Positions 39,038 through 50,070 are shown, counted from the stretch's first letter. The stretch is DNA of 64,000 bases from Nitrincola sp. (GCA_021208565.1 JAJOJN010000121.1:1-64000), one strand, 5' to 3'. Numbers and translations: made by a program. The notes: a model not told the origin generated them from the sequence alone.

Positions 39038-40378
39038 TTATAAGCCAAGCTTTTTCTCTAAGTAATGGATGTTCACGCCACCTTTCATAAAGTTGGCATC
39101 GCGAACAATATCCATGTGCAGTGGGATGTTGGTGCGAATGCCATCAATCATGGTTTCATCTAGTGCGTTCTGCATTCTTCTTAGGGCAGTTGCTCGGTCT
39201 TCACCATAAGTGATCAGTTTAGCGATCAGTGAATCATAGTGAGGAGGGACGGTATAGCCATCATAGAGATGAGAATCAACACGGACACCGTTACCGCCAG
39301 GTGCATGGTAATGGTTCACCTTGCCTGGGCATGGCAAAAACGTTTTGGGGTCTTCAGCATTGATTCGACATTCAAATGCATGACCCATTAACTTGATATC
39401 GTCTTGTTTGAAAGACAAAGGCAGTCCAGACGCGATGCGAAGTTGCTCTTTAACGATATCAACCCCGGTGACCATCTCGGTCACAGGATGCTCTACTTGA
39501 ACCCGTGTGTTCATTTCAATGAAGTAGAATTGCCCATCTTCATAGAGAAACTCGAATGTACCTGCACCACGATAACCGATATGAATGCAGGCATCGACAC
39601 AGGCCTTGAAGACAGCTTGACGTGCGTCTTCATCGATCATTGGAGCGGGCGCTTCTTCCACTACTTTTTGATGACGGCGCTGCATAGAACAGTCGCGATC
39701 AAACAGGTGGATAGCGTTACCTTGTCCATCGGCTAATACTTGTATTTCAACATGGCGAGGTTTTTCTAAAAACTTTTCCATGTAGAGTGTATCGTCGCCG
39801 AATGCTGCACCCGCTTCTGAGCGTGTCACATGAATGGCATTGAGTAAGCTGGCTTCAGAGTGAACTACGCGCATGCCGCGGCCACCGCCACCGGCAGCTG
39901 CTTTGACAATCACTGGATACCCAATGCGCTCAGCAATTGCGTACAGCTCGTCATTGTCATCAGGAAGAGGCCGTCAGAACCGGGTACAGTAGGAACACCT
40001 GCTTTTTTTCATGGCCGCTATTGCAGAAACCTTGTCACCCATCAATCGAATAACATCTGCCGTAGGGCCAATAAAGGTAAAGCCAGAACGCTCGACCTGT
40101 TCAGCGAAGGCCGCGCTTTCAGCCAGGAATCCGTAGCCAGGATGAATGCCAACACTGTCGGTGACTTCAGCCGCACTGATCAGTGCAGGGATATTAAGGT
40201 AGCTTTTCGGTGAGGGTGCTGGGCCTATGCAGACAGCTTCGTCCGCAAGGCGAACGTGCAATAAGTCGCGATCAGGTACAGAATGAACCGCAACTGTTTT
40301 TATGCCCAGCTCCTTGCATGCCCGCAGAATACGCAGTGCAATTTCACCGCGGTTTGCAATCAGAACTTTTTCCAGCAT
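39038..40378 (-). CDS. accC: Acetyl-CoA carboxylase, biotin carboxylase subunit (two frameshifts)
   Basis: Carboxylates biotin on AccB, using ATP and bicarbonate, for fatty acid synthesis. The N-terminus has [17 protein letters not shown] and [12 protein letters not shown]. The ATP-grasp core has [13 protein letters not shown], and the metal/biotin part is [20 protein letters not shown] in pieces FLYEDGQF and [14 protein letters not shown]. One extra A near 40004-40010 and one missing C near 39971-39973 put the short bridge [16 protein letters not shown] in another frame. Corrected length is about 446 residues. It sits 29 bases after accB, the usual pair. Confidence 0.95.
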
Positions 40379-40407
40379 CTTTAATAGATCCTTGTGTCAA
40401 TTTTGGA

Positions 40408-40869
40408 TCAGACAATGGTGAACAGTGGTTGATCGTATTCAACCGGTTGCCCATCTTCTACTAGGATCGCCTCAATGACGCCTGCTTTGTCTGCTTCGAT
40501 CTGGTTCATCATCTTCATCGCTTCAACGATACAGATAACCTCACCGACTTTTACCGATTTTCCAACTTCTACAAACGCTGGTGAACTGGGTGAGGGTGAT
40601 GAGTAGAAGGTACCGACCATCGGAGAACGAACAACATGTCCTTTCATCGATGTTTCGGCTTTGCCTGAATCAGCATCAGATGCTGGCGCTACAGGAGCAG
40701 CCGCTTGAGGTGCTGAGTGGTAGACGGGCGCTTGCTGATAAACAGGCGCTGACGCAACCATACCACCACGGCTGATTCGAACAGACTCTTCGCCTTCTTT
40801 AATTTCGATTTCGTTGATATTGGACTCTTCAAGTAATTCGATGAGTTTTTTGACCTTACGAATATCCAT
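40408..40869 (-). CDS. accB: Biotin carboxyl carrier protein AccB
   Basis: Carries the biotin of acetyl-CoA carboxylase. The biotinylated lysine is in EAMKMMN near residue 118, inside a biotinyl domain that begins [18 protein letters not shown] with the bacterial 'thumb'. An Ala/Pro-rich linker (about residues 38-65) precedes it. The N-terminus [17 protein letters not shown] is typical. The length of 153 residues is normal. It follows aroQ by 35 bases. Confidence 0.97.
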   Translation of the reverse strand: MDIRKVKKLIELLEESNINEIEIKEGEESVRISRGGMVASAPVYQQAPVYHSAPQAAAPVAPASDADSGKAETSMKGHVVRSPMVGTFYSSPSPSSPAFVEVGKSVKVGEVICIVEAMKMMNQIEADKAGVIEAILVEDGQPVEYDQPLFTIV

Positions 40870-40904
40870 TCTGTTTAGCTTCTCTAATTGAGTGACATTA
40901 AAAA

Positions 40905-41345
40905 TTAGCTCTTCAAACTTTTAATAGCAGCTTGAAGAGCGAAGTGATAACCCTGAGTGCCGAGTCCACAAATCACACCACGTGCGATATCAGACAGATA
41001 AGAGTGATGTCTGAAGCTTTCACGCGCATGCACATTGGACAGATGCACTTCGATAAAGGGGATGGCAACAGCTGATAGCGCGTCTCTCAAGGCGACACTG
41101 GTGTGCGTATAGGCCGCTGGATTGATCACAATGAATTGTACCTGTTCATCACGCGCCAGATGTATGCGATCAATTAAGGCGTGCTCCGCATTACTTTGAA
41201 AGCAAAGCAGCTCGATCTGATGCTTTTGAGCTTCTGTCTTGAGCGCGTCCTCAACATCTTTTAGCGTTTCGCTACCATAAATATGTGGCTCGCGAGTGCC
41301 CAAAAGATTTAGGTTGGGACCATTCATTAAAAGTATTTTTGTCAT
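40905..41345 (-). CDS. aroQ: Type II 3-dehydroquinate dehydratase
   Basis: Dehydrates 3-dehydroquinate in the shikimate pathway. Motifs are [31 protein letters not shown], the catalytic His region [17 protein letters not shown], and [18 protein letters not shown] chose the ATG at 41345 because the family N-terminus begins there, giving 146 residues; an upstream in-frame ATG at 41372 is possible. It heads the aroQ-accB-accC unit, as in many Gammaproteobacteria. Confidence 0.95.
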   Translation of the reverse strand: MTKILLMNGPNLNLLGTREPHIYGSETLKDVEDALKTEAQKHQIELLCFQSNAEHALIDRIHLARDEQVQFIVINPAAYTHTSVALRDALSAVAIPFIEVHLSNVHARESFRHHSYLSDIARGVICGLGTQGYHFALQAAIKSLKS

Positions 41346-41631
41346 AGCGAGTGAGGCTGACTCCAGTCGCATTGATGTTGCTGTTAATCCAAACCGCTAG
41401 TTTGCCTGAAATACTAGGTTGTGTCCATTTTGCCAATGAATATTTGTCTGTTGTCTGCGAGTTAGCCGAAGTTCAGCGCATTTAACCCGTCAAAATTAGG
41501 AAAGTATGGTCTTGCGACCTTCGAGTCGTTGACCATCGCTTATATTCGTAGCATAGTGCTGCTAGGTTGAAATAACGCTGTGGATAGTGTGTTTGAAGCA
41601 CTCAATGAACTGATGAGAAGAAGGATGGGTT

Positions 41632-42401
41632 ATGATTCGTGTGGTGTTTAACCAAAAAGGCGGTGTGGGTAAGTCGAGCATTGCCGTTAACTTAGCAGCG
41701 ATCAGTGCCTATAATGGCCTCAAAACGCTGATTATTGATTTAGATCCACAGTGTAACACGACTCATTACTTGCTTGGTGATGACTCTAATCTACCGACCA
41801 GCGATATCCGTGACTTTTTTTGAACAAACGCTATCTTTTCAGCTAAAGCCGCACCCTCCCAGTAATTATGTTCACGAAACCCCTTTTGAAAATCTATGGT
41901 TAATTCCATCTAATCCTGATTTGACCGATCTTCAATCCAAGTTAGAAACAAAGCACAAAATCTATAAATTACGCGATGCCCTACAAGAGCTGCGTGATGA
42001 ATACGATGTGATCTATATCGACACGCCGCCAGCGTTTAACTTTTTTTACCTTGTCAGCACTAGCAGGAGCAGAACGGTGTTTAATCCCGTTTGATTGCGA
42101 CGAGTTCGCACGCCAAGCCTTATACAGTTTATTGAATAATATTGAAGAAACACGTGCTGATCACAATGCAGGCCTAACGGTTGAGGGGATTGTCGTCAAT
42201 CAGTTTCAGCCCAGAGCCTCGTTACCTCAGCGTTTAGTGGCAGAACTAGAGGCTGAAACGGTACCGGTGATGAAGTCTCGTATCTCGTCATCCGTCAAAA
42301 TGAAAGAGTCCCATATTGAAGCAAAACCGCTGATATATCTGGCGCCAACGCATAAGCTGACGCAAGAGTTTGTCGCTCTCTACTCAGAACTCAACGCCTG
42401 A
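41632..42401 (+). CDS. ParA-family ATPase, orphan (two frameshifts)
   Basis: A deviant Walker-A ATPase of the ParA/MinD group. The P-loop is KGGVGKSS at residues 9-16, preceded by IRVVFNQ, and the Walker-B-like part is YIDTPPAF. Both frame breaks are poly-T runs: an extra T near 41815-41821 (DIRDFF to EQTLSFQL) and an extra T near 42042-42048 (PPAFNFF to TLSALAGAE). Corrected length is about 255 residues, normal for a stand-alone ParA. No ParB or parS-like partner is next to it, so its cargo is unknown; chromosome-partition ParA is usually elsewhere near the origin. Confidence 0.83.
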
Positions 42402-43575
42402 CACTAAACGACGCTAGGTCGTTTTTGAGAAGGATCTTTGATCCGCAAGGACGCGGAAGACTAACCATCCCCCGTAGAAAAAGCACAACCCAATCAGCAG
42501 ACTTATCTCTCGCCAGATACTGGAAAACGGTGCTGCCATCTGGTTCATCGATAAAAAAGCCTTGAATCCCCGCTTTGGCTGGAAACGCGTAGCTGATGAG
42601 ATCTATCCAGGTCGGCAGGCTTTCAACAGGCCAAACGAAACCACCCGTAAAGACAATCGGCAAAGAGGTGACAAGCACAACGACGATCACCAGCTCTGGC
42701 CTAGGTAATAGATAACCTAGCCAGATGGCGAAGAGCGTCGTGGTGAATAAAAACAGCATGCTGAATGCTAAAAGTTCTATTGGGTTGGCCGCGTGAGGAA
42801 TGCCGTAGAGCTGAAAGAAAAAACCGAAATAGATCATGGCAAAGAGTAGATAAATGATCACAAAATTGATCAGTCTCATGGGTAGCGTCAGTACTAGAGA
42901 TGAGTACTGTAATCCAAGTTTTCGTCTGGCCCTATCTTTGATGGTTAAGCTACCGGCAGCAATCAGTAAGGTTTGGTGCAAAATCAGAACAAATACTGCA
43001 GGAACGACATAGCTGATATAGCCAGAAGTTGGATTAAACACCGGAATCGTTTTCATCTGCATCGGCATCACTTGGCCGGGAATTAAGGCCGGGTTTTCCC
43101 CTTTCATTAAACTGCTGACCACTTGTGTTTGAACTGTCAGCGTGACGGCAGCGGTTAATAGGCCCTCAACCACGTTGCCGTAAATCAGAAAATAGCTGGC
43201 ATCTCCGGCAAATGACAAATGGGTCGGTTGTCCTAAATAGACATCGCGTTCGAAGAACTGCGGAATCACCAAGAGTCCGTGCACTTCACCGCTTGCCAAA
43301 AGGGTTTCGGCTTCAGCAAAGCTAGTGGGGCGAGCTGCTACCCTTACCTGAGGAGTGGCGTCAGCCATTCGAATTAATTGTCTGGCTAAATGGGTACGAT
43401 CGTAATCAACCACGGCAATCGCTTGTTGACCTGGAACACTCTCTTTGTAGGGAAGCGGATAGAGCAGGGCATAAAATATCAAACCACCGAACACCACTAA
43501 TAGCACTTCCTTATCTTTGAAGATCTTTTCGAGTTCGCTTAACCATGTCAGCCAAAAAGAGGTTTTATCACTCAT
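42391..43575 (-). CDS. ABC-2 type transporter permease (YhhJ/YbhR-like), second of pair (C-terminal frameshift)
   Basis: An inner-membrane protein with one N-terminal helix (VLLVVFGGLIFYALLYPL), a large outside domain of about 150 residues (IAVVDYDRTHLARQLIRMAD, then GEVHGLLVIPQFFERD), and five or six C-terminal helices. This is the ABC-2 permease layout. Near the end, one missing T in the run at 42477-42481 seems to shift the frame: the corrected tail reads LFFYGGWLVFRVLAD and stops at 42414, ending the overlap with the ParA gene. The ATG overlaps the stop of the first permease (ATGA). It is the last gene of the efflux operon. Confidence 0.85.
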   Translation of the reverse strand: MSDKTSFWLTWLSELEKIFKDKEVLLVVFGGLIFYALLYPLPYKESVPGQQAIAVVDYDRTHLARQLIRMADATPQVRVAARPTSFAEAETLLASGEVHGLLVIPQFFERDVYLGQPTHLSFAGDASYFLIYGNVVEGLLTAAVTLTVQTQVVSSLMKGENPALIPGQVMPMQMKTIPVFNPTSGYISYVVPAVFVLILHQTLLIAAGSLTIKDRARRKLGLQYSSLVLTLPMRLINFVIIYLLFAMIYFGFFFQLYGIPHAANPIELLAFSMLFLFTTTLFAIWLGYLLPRPELVIVVVLVTSLPIVFTGGFVWPVESLPTWIDLISYAFPAKAGIQGFFIDEPDGSTVFQYLARDKSADWVVLFLRGMVSLPRPCGSKILLKNDLASFSVRR

Positions 43576-44723
43576 AAGCTGATTCGCTCTTTCAGGTTGA
43601 CCTCTAGCTGTTTCGGTAAACGATAGATTGCCAAAGGCAGTAACAGTGAAAAAACAGCCAGCCAACCGAGTGAGGGTAAAAAAGTCAGCAGCGGGGCGCC
43701 GTGATCCGCAACAGCAACCTGCAGTTCCATAAAGTGTGTAGAGGGCATTAGATTACCCCAGAACTGGGCAAGGCTATTCATGTCACCTCTTGGAAATGTC
43801 ATTCCCATAAAGGCAAAGGCTGGCGCTAAATAGGCCGAAGATAGGCTAAAAGCGCTTATTTTATTACCCACAATCGCAAGAATTAGGGTGCCGACGCTTT
43901 GAATTGCCAGTACTTTTAACGCCATGGCAAAGACGATCCAGATGACGTTATCTTCGGGTGACCAGCCGAGGAATACAAAGTAAAACACCAAAAAAAAGAA
44001 TGCCCTGAAGCCATAAAATCAATGCGATCGGTAAAAGTAGCTCAAGGATTTCACCAACACGCTCGTTGAAACGACTGGATAGCGGTGCTCTTTCTAAACG
44101 CCAGCAAAGCGCCAGTAAGGTCGATGCGACAATTAAAATTTGCCAAACGGCAGGGGTGATTGAGGTGACTAGAAAGAGCGCGTAGCTCATCCCTGCGTTG
44201 TAAAGCGCTGTAATCTGAGGTTGAACGGGAGCGGCGGCACTGATTGCTTCAGGCAAAGAGTAACCCTGCCCGAGTCGCAAAGCGACACCCACTTCTGCCG
44301 AGAAGTTCATACTGGTCTGCATCAGTGCTGAAGAGATAAATTTACCCGCTAATAAGTACTGACTGTTGTAAAAAGCCGTGGTTTTGGGGCTAGTAGAGCG
44401 GCGCAACTCTTTACCAAAGTCACTCGGAATGATCAGTAGGGCATAGATCTCTCCGCGATGAAGGGCGTCAGCACCTTCTGTTGCGGAGGCGAAAGGGTGT
44501 CGCATATCCAAGGAGGGGTGAGCATCCAATTTACGGATCAGTAACCGAGATTCGGCTGTATGATCTAGATCCACGACACCTACCGGTAATGATGCGGCGT
44601 TCCAGAGGCGAAGATCGCAATAAATAACAGTGCAGACAGGGGCGGTAAAAAAATCACCAAAGCCGCTAGCCAAGGGTGTTCCTTGAGCGCACGCCACCCC
44701 GTCCAAGTGTTAGCGCTGGGCAT
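43572..44723 (-). CDS. ABC-2 type transporter permease, first of pair (two frameshifts)
   Basis: The same layout as its neighbour: an N-terminal helix (LAALVIFLPPLSALLFIAIF), a periplasmic domain (VGVVDLDHTAESRLLIRKLD, ALHRGEIYALLIIPSDFGKE) and C-terminal helices. Frame breaks occur near 44602 (one base missing; FASG to NAASLPVGVVD) and in an eight-T run (minus strand) near 43990-43997, where one T is extra and the corrected text reads LQGILFLVFYFVFLG. Corrected length is about 383 residues. The ATG at 44723 lies inside the end of the adaptor gene. The pair probably forms the membrane part of an exporter. Confidence 0.84.
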
Positions 44724-45723
44724 TCGCTCGACCTGCTTCTGGCGGAAGATCGAGAAGTACACTCATGCCTGCTCTTAAGCCTTGAATAGGTTCGACAGGG
44801 TGCATTTCCACTTCAAAAGTCCGCATATCAAAACCGCGACCGGGAACTGTCGCTCTCCAGGTGGCAAAATCTCCCATGGCGGCCACATGGTTGACTCTGA
44901 AACGAGCTTTTTTATCTAGAGCGGGAATTTCCAACTCAAACTCAGCGCCTTCCGGTACGAATCGAAGCAGATCTTCACGCACATTAAACACCGCCCAAGC
45001 ATCCTCTAAGTCGGTGATCATCACCACAGGGAATCCCTGGGGTACCAGCTCTCCTGGATTTAACAGAACATTGCTGACAATACCGCTGGCATGAGCAAAG
45101 GCTTTGGTGTCATCCAACAGTTCTTCAATTTCGTCACGTAAACTACTGGTAATATCTTCACCCGCTTGTGTAGCGGTACGTGCCTCTTCACGGGGGCCTG
45201 CTTCAGCGAGTTTTAAAATTTCACCAGCCGTGATGCGAGTTTGCTCAGCAACACGCAGCATGGTGAAGGCTTCATCGAGTCGTTGGCGAGCAATGACGCC
45301 TTCTTCAGCTAGTGCTCTGACACGTTGGTAGGTGGTTCGTGCCATATTTTCAGCGGCTTGGGCTTTGGCAAATTCACTGCGTGCAGCGGCAATTTTCTCT
45401 TCGCGAGTGCCGCCATCAACAGCCTGAGCGATAGATCGACTGATGGTGTCTAGGGCGCCGACTTGAGTGAGTTTCGCTTCAAGTTCTGGACTGTCGATGC
45501 TGAATATCAGATCACCCACCTTCACTAGATCACCGCGGCGTACCTCAACTTCACCCAATCGGCCAGGGACTTTTGACGACACCATATACTGTTGTGCTTC
45601 GATCTGTCCTTGGAGTCTTAGTGTTGGAGTGCTGTAGCTTTGCCAAAAGACGATTGAAACAGGAATGGCGATCACGATCAGTAGCAGGAGTATGGATAGA
45701 CCGAAAAGTTTTGGCTTATTCAC
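44710..45723 (-). CDS. HlyD-family periplasmic adaptor of the efflux operon
   Basis: A membrane-fusion protein linking an inner-membrane pump to a TolC-type channel. One N-terminal membrane anchor (FGLSILLLLIVIAIPVSIVF) precedes the lipoyl-like part (IEAQQYMVSSKVPGRLGEVE), a long coiled-coil hairpin (about residues 85-200, with repeated Ala/Glu/Arg) and a beta-barrel region with GELVPQGFPVVMITD. Length 337 residues. The GTG start at 45723 overlaps the stop of the outer-membrane gene by four bases, and its end overlaps the first permease, so translation is coupled. Confidence 0.92.
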   Translation of the reverse strand: MNKPKLFGLSILLLLIVIAIPVSIVFWQSYSTPTLRLQGQIEAQQYMVSSKVPGRLGEVEVRRGDLVKVGDLIFSIDSPELEAKLTQVGALDTISRSIAQAVDGGTREEKIAAARSEFAKAQAAENMARTTYQRVRALAEEGVIARQRLDEAFTMLRVAEQTRITAGEILKLAEAGPREEARTATQAGEDITSSLRDEIEELLDDTKAFAHASGIVSNVLLNPGELVPQGFPVVMITDLEDAWAVFNVREDLLRFVPEGAEFELEIPALDKKARFRVNHVAAMGDFATWRATVPGRGFDMRTFEVEMHPVEPIQGLRAGMSVLLDLPPEAGRANAQR

Positions 45724-47139
45724 TGAACAGGCACTCCGTTATTGAGGTAAGTGAAGAAAGACTCCTGTTGACCACTTAAGCTGAGGAGTTCTGCAAATGA
45801 AAGCACGAAGCGAAATGCGGCAGCATCACGACGGGTTTGTGTAGAAGACAAAAAGGCTTGTGCATCTATGACGTCCAGTGATCGACCTAGGCCTTCGCTG
45901 AAGGCGAGTTCCTGCAATCGTAAGCTTTCTTTGGCCAGTGCTACGGTGCTTTTTAGATCTCTATATTCTTCCAGTGCGTGACGAGCTTCTCGGTATTGAT
46001 GATCCAAGAGTAAGTCTAATTGACGTTGAGCCGCTCGTTGATGGTGTTGGATTTCAATCACGGTGCTACGTGCCGCTTCAACTTTGCCACTCCGGCCACT
46101 GCGATCAACCAAAGGAATGTTAACGCCCAAACCGACGAACCAATCGGGTGTTAAGTCACTGGCAATAGAGTTGTCTTCATAAAGGTTGTAACTACCAAAC
46201 ATAAAGACATTCGGCTGGTACAAACCTCGACTGGCTTTTTCAATACTTTCGGCCTGAGATTGCTTGGTGGCTAGCAGACGCAGTGCAGGATGATTCTCAA
46301 GGCCTGCTTTGAAATATTCCAATGGCGGAAGTTCATTCAATGTAAACAGTGGTGATGAGGGTATGGGGCCTTTGTTGATAGTATCAAGTGGTGCATGAAT
46401 TAAGGATGCTAAGGTTTGCTGGGCGGTATCACGTTGTTCCCTTACAGCTCGAGTTGTGATCTTGGAGCGATCGTAAGAGGCTTGCGAAGCGAGGAGTTCG
46501 ACTCTGGCAATTTGTGCTTGAGCCTCAAGCGATTGAGCAGAGCGAAAGTGTTGAGACAGCATTGCTTCGGCTTGTTCTTGTGTTGCCAGCGCATGCTCCG
46601 CCATCACTAGGCCAAAGTAAGTCGTGATCAGGTTGCTGAAGCGGGTTCGATAGAGCTCCTCCAGTAATAGATTGGCCTCTTCATGACCTAAGTTCAGCAA
46701 CTCTCGTGCGCTGGTGATCTTGCCGCCTGTATAGAGGGGCCAGAACATTACTAGTGAGCTACGAGTAACATTTCGTTGCGTGGCGGGGGTGCGAAACACA
46801 TCTGGACCGCCAGCAAGATTAATCAATCCAGAGCCTATCGATGAACTTGCAATGCTGCTAAGAGGATTTAACGCTAGCGCATCCAACTCAACCGGACTAT
46901 CAAGCCGTGTGTAAGAAGCCACAAGATCGATTTGTGGCATCAATAAACTATCGCTCGATGACAAGAGTGCCGCTGCTCTTTGTTGAGCGGCCTTGGCCAG
47001 CGGCAATTTTATCGTCTTGCATACGAAGTTGATTCCAAGCGTCCTGAGCAGAGATCTGATTTAACTCAGTTGCGCTTAGAGTAGGTGCGGCGATAACCAT
47101 GACAACGAGAAGTTTTCGTAATGTAATTAAACAATTCAT
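45720..47139 (-). CDS. TolC-family outer-membrane efflux protein (one frameshift)
   Basis: The outer-membrane channel of a tripartite exporter. A signal peptide ends near VIAAPTLSA. The rest shows the paired helical repeats of the family: GKITSARELLNLGHEEANLL in the first half, and GRSGKVEAARSTVIEIQHHQ with SLRLQELAFSEGLGRSLDVI in the second. One extra A near 47005-47009 breaks the frame; the corrected text reads QDDKLPLAKAAQQRAA. Corrected length is about 472 residues. It is first in a four-gene operon with the adaptor and two permeases. Confidence 0.92.
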
Positions 47140-47253
47140 ATTCTCGTTTCCTTGATAAGATTAGAAATATTAAACGTTCATGTTACGTAACTCATGCCTA
47201 ATAGGGTGTGTTTCTTAAGTAAAACGTGCTGAAAGTATTCAGTTATCTAAATG

Positions 47254-47814
47254 TCACATCCCTTTCACAGCATAAATACCCGGCGCATTACGCCAATAGC
47301 CTTTGTAATCCATACCGTACCCGAAGATATAACGGTCTTCGATCTCTAATCCAGTAAATTCAGCCTTCAACCCCTTAACCGCCTTGCGGTCATGACGCTT
47401 ATCGATCAATACCGCAGCATAGACTTCACTGGCACCTTCACGACGGCAATGCTCCATGATCTCCACTAGGGTATGACCTTCATCGAGAATATCATCGACG
47501 ATCAAGACGGGACGGCCACGAAACGCTGACATAGGTGGAACTTTCCATTCGAGTGAATGGCCCGACGTGGTGTTACGATATCGTGTGGCGTGAAGATATG
47601 ACGCTTCTAACGGAAAATCCAAACGAGTTAAGAGTTGGCCGGTGATAACCAGTCCACCATTCATCACACAAAAAACGACAGGATTTTGATCTTTCAGCGA
47701 GGCGCTAATCTCTTGTGCCATTTGGCTGATGGCTTGATCTACCTCATCGGCTGTAAACAATAGATCGGCGTCTTTAAGAACTTGTTTAATTTCGTCTAAT
47801 TCAATCTGTGACAT
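47254..47814 (-). CDS. hpt: Hypoxanthine-guanine phosphoribosyltransferase
   Basis: Salvages hypoxanthine and guanine with PRPP. The PRPP-binding motif is VLIVDDILDEGHTL near residues 103-116. VFCVMNGGLVITGQLL lies in the N-terminal half, and DRYIFGYGMDYKGYWRN near the end is typical of this group. The length of 186 residues is usual. It is divergent from upp, so two base-salvage routes lie side by side. Confidence 0.92.
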   Translation of the reverse strand: MSQIELDEIKQVLKDADLLFTADEVDQAISQMAQEISASLKDQNPVVFCVMNGGLVITGQLLTRLDFPLEASYLHATRYRNTTSGHSLEWKVPPMSAFRGRPVLIVDDILDEGHTLVEIMEHCRREGASEVYAAVLIDKRHDRKAVKGLKAEFTGLEIEDRYIFGYGMDYKGYWRNAPGIYAVKGM

Positions 47815-48009
47815 GTGATCACTCTATTCTAGGGTTATCCGGCGGCTTCAGTGCGAAAAATTAACCGAAAACAATACTGTGCTGTTGTAAAAAGGGCAAC
47901 TTTTATGCGCAATTTGCCGGTAAATGAATTGAAATGCGTGGTGCTTTGCCTAACAATTGAGGGTCAAACGAATAGGTTATTGAAAACTGAGCGCACTGAG
48001 GGGTTAGGC

Positions 48010-48637
48010 ATGAGTCTGCATGAAATAAAGCATCCATTGATTCAGCATAAATTGGGGTTAATGCGATCAGTTAATAAAAGTACACGGGGGTTTCGACAGT
48101 TAGCGGCTGAAGTAGGTTGTTTGCTCACTTACGAGGCGACTAAAGATCTTGAGTTAGAGCCTTATGAAATTGAAGGTTGGAACGGCCCTGTAACGGTACA
48201 GCGAATCAAAGGTAAAAAAATCACTGTTGTACCGATCCTTCGAGCAGGCTTAGGTATGCTGGATGGCGTTTTAGAGTTAGTGCCAAGCGCTAAAATCTCT
48301 GTCGTTGGTGTCTATCGTGATGAGGAAACACTAGAGCCGGTTCCTTATTTTGAAAAGCTGGCCAGTGATATCGATTCACGTATGTCTCTGATAGTGGATC
48401 CGATGCTGGCCACTGGTGGTTCGATGATCGCAACCATTGATATGTTGAAAAATGCTGGCTGTACCAGTATTCGAGCTTTGGTTTTAGTTGCTGCCCCTGA
48501 AGGGATTAAAAAAAGTGACAGAAGCGCATCCAGATGTGGATATTTTCACAGCCTCGGTCGATTCTCACCTCAATGAACAAGGCTATATCATCCCGGGTCT
48601 TGGTGACGCTGGCGATAAAATATTCGGCACACGTTAA
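48010..48637 (+). CDS. upp: Uracil phosphoribosyltransferase (one frameshift)
   Basis: Converts uracil and PRPP to UMP. The start [16 protein letters not shown] is typical; the PRPP motif is [12 protein letters not shown]. One extra A in the seven-A run near 48508-48515 breaks the frame; the corrected tail reads [17 protein letters not shown] and ends with [11 protein letters not shown]. Corrected length is 208 residues, the same as E. coli Upp. ATG 48010 has GAGGGG upstream, and I prefer it to in-frame starts further 5'. uraA follows 38 bases later. Confidence 0.96.
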
Positions 48638-48675
48638 TCAAATCCGTCCTCGAATCCAGTCTATTGGAGAAAATT

Positions 48676-49994
48676 ATGGCGAGCGAAGCCTCACAACTTG
48701 GCAGTTCAAAATCAGGTAGTCATTTTAATTGGCGAACGATCCTATCCGGTTCACAAATGCTCTTTGTCGCCTTTGGTGCCTTGGTTTTAATGCCACTTTT
48801 AACCGGTTTAGATCCGAGTGTTGCCTTATTCACAGCCGGTATAGGCACGCTTCTGTTTCATTTTGTAACAGGTGCAACGGTTCCGATTTTTTTAGCGTCT
48901 TCTTTTGTCTTTATTGCGCCCATTATTTTCTCGGTGCAAACCTGGGGTGTTCCCGCGACCATGGGGGCCTTGTTTGCCGCCGGTATTGCTTACATGTGTT
49001 TAGCGGCGCTGGTCAAGATTAAAGGGCCTGGCTTTCTTCATCGCATTCTGCCGCCAGTGGTGACTGGGCCTGTCATTATGGTTATAGGTTTAGGCTTAGC
49101 ACCGATCGCTGTAAATATGGCGATGGGCAAAGCAGGCGATGGTAGCTTTGAAATCTACCCTTATCAGGACGCTATCATTGTTGCGATGATTGCGTTGGTA
49201 ACTACAGGTGCCGTAGCTGTTTTTGCACGAGGAATCTTTCGTCTCTTGCCGATTCTTTGCGGTGTGGTGGTGGGTTATATCGCCGCTTGGTTTATGGGTA
49301 TGGTTGATTTGACGCGTGTTCACGATACTCCGGTGATTGCGATGCCTGCGTTCGTGATGCCCGAGTTTCATTGGCAAGCGATTCTCTTTATGGTGCCTGT
49401 GGCGATAGCGCCTGCCATAGAGCACGTGGGCGACATGCTGGCGATTAGTAATGTCACCGGTAAAGATTATGTGAAAAAGCCGGGTCTTCATCGAACCTGT
49501 TTGGTGATGGTGTGGCGACTTCTGCAGCAGCCATGTTTGGCGGCCCACCAAATACCACCTACTCAGAAGTCACCGGCGCGGTAATGTTGACCAAGGCATT
49601 CAACCCAATCATTATGATTTGGGCGGCGGTATTTGCGATTTTACTGGCCTTTATTGCTAAATTTGGCATGTTGCTGCAAACCATTCCTACACCTGTGATG
49701 GGTGGGATTTTGATTCTGCTATTTGGTTCTATCGCTGCGGTGGGAATGAACACCTTGATCAAAGCGAAAGTTGATATGGCAGCTCAGCGTAATCTAGTGA
49801 TTGTTGCTACGGTATTGGTGTTTGGTATCGGCGGAATGGCGATAGGTGAAGGGGCGATGAGCTTACAAGGTGTTAGCTTGTGTGGTGTGGTGGCGATCAT
49901 TCTTAACCTGATTTTACCTCATGCTGATACAGATAATGATCTGCATGTGGAGCAGGAAGTGGTTGAGGATCTTGTTAAACACGCTCGCGATTGA
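48676..49994 (+). CDS. uraA: Uracil:cation symporter UraA (one frameshift)
   Basis: An inner-membrane nucleobase transporter of the NCS2/NAT family with about 14 hydrophobic segments. QMLFVAFGALVLMPLLTGLD is the N-terminal helix; FMVPVAIAPAIEHVGDM and GLFGDGV-type stretch mark the substrate site. One base is missing near 49498; repair reads LHRTLFGDGVATSAAAMFGG, followed by PNTTYSE. Corrected length is about 439 residues. ATG 48676 follows GGAGA. Its place after upp couples uptake with salvage. A bidirectional terminator ends the unit. Confidence 0.95.
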
Positions 49995-50027
49995 TGATAC
50001 AATTGCAGTTTTTTAAAATAAAGCTAT

Positions 50028-50057
50028 AAAAAACCCGCTAAAATTAGCGGGTTTTTT
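50028..50057. terminator. Bidirectional terminator between uraA and ppa
   Basis: A 10-bp stem (AACCCGCTAA with TTAGCGGGTT) flanked by A and T runs on both sides, so it can end transcripts from both uraA (plus) and ppa (minus). Confidence 0.93.
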
Positions 50058-50070
50058 GATTTAATATCAA

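Noticed and set aside
49096..49551. His-rich open frame antisense to uraA
   Set aside because: The His/Arg richness comes from reverse-reading hydrophobic codons of a membrane protein; no start signal.
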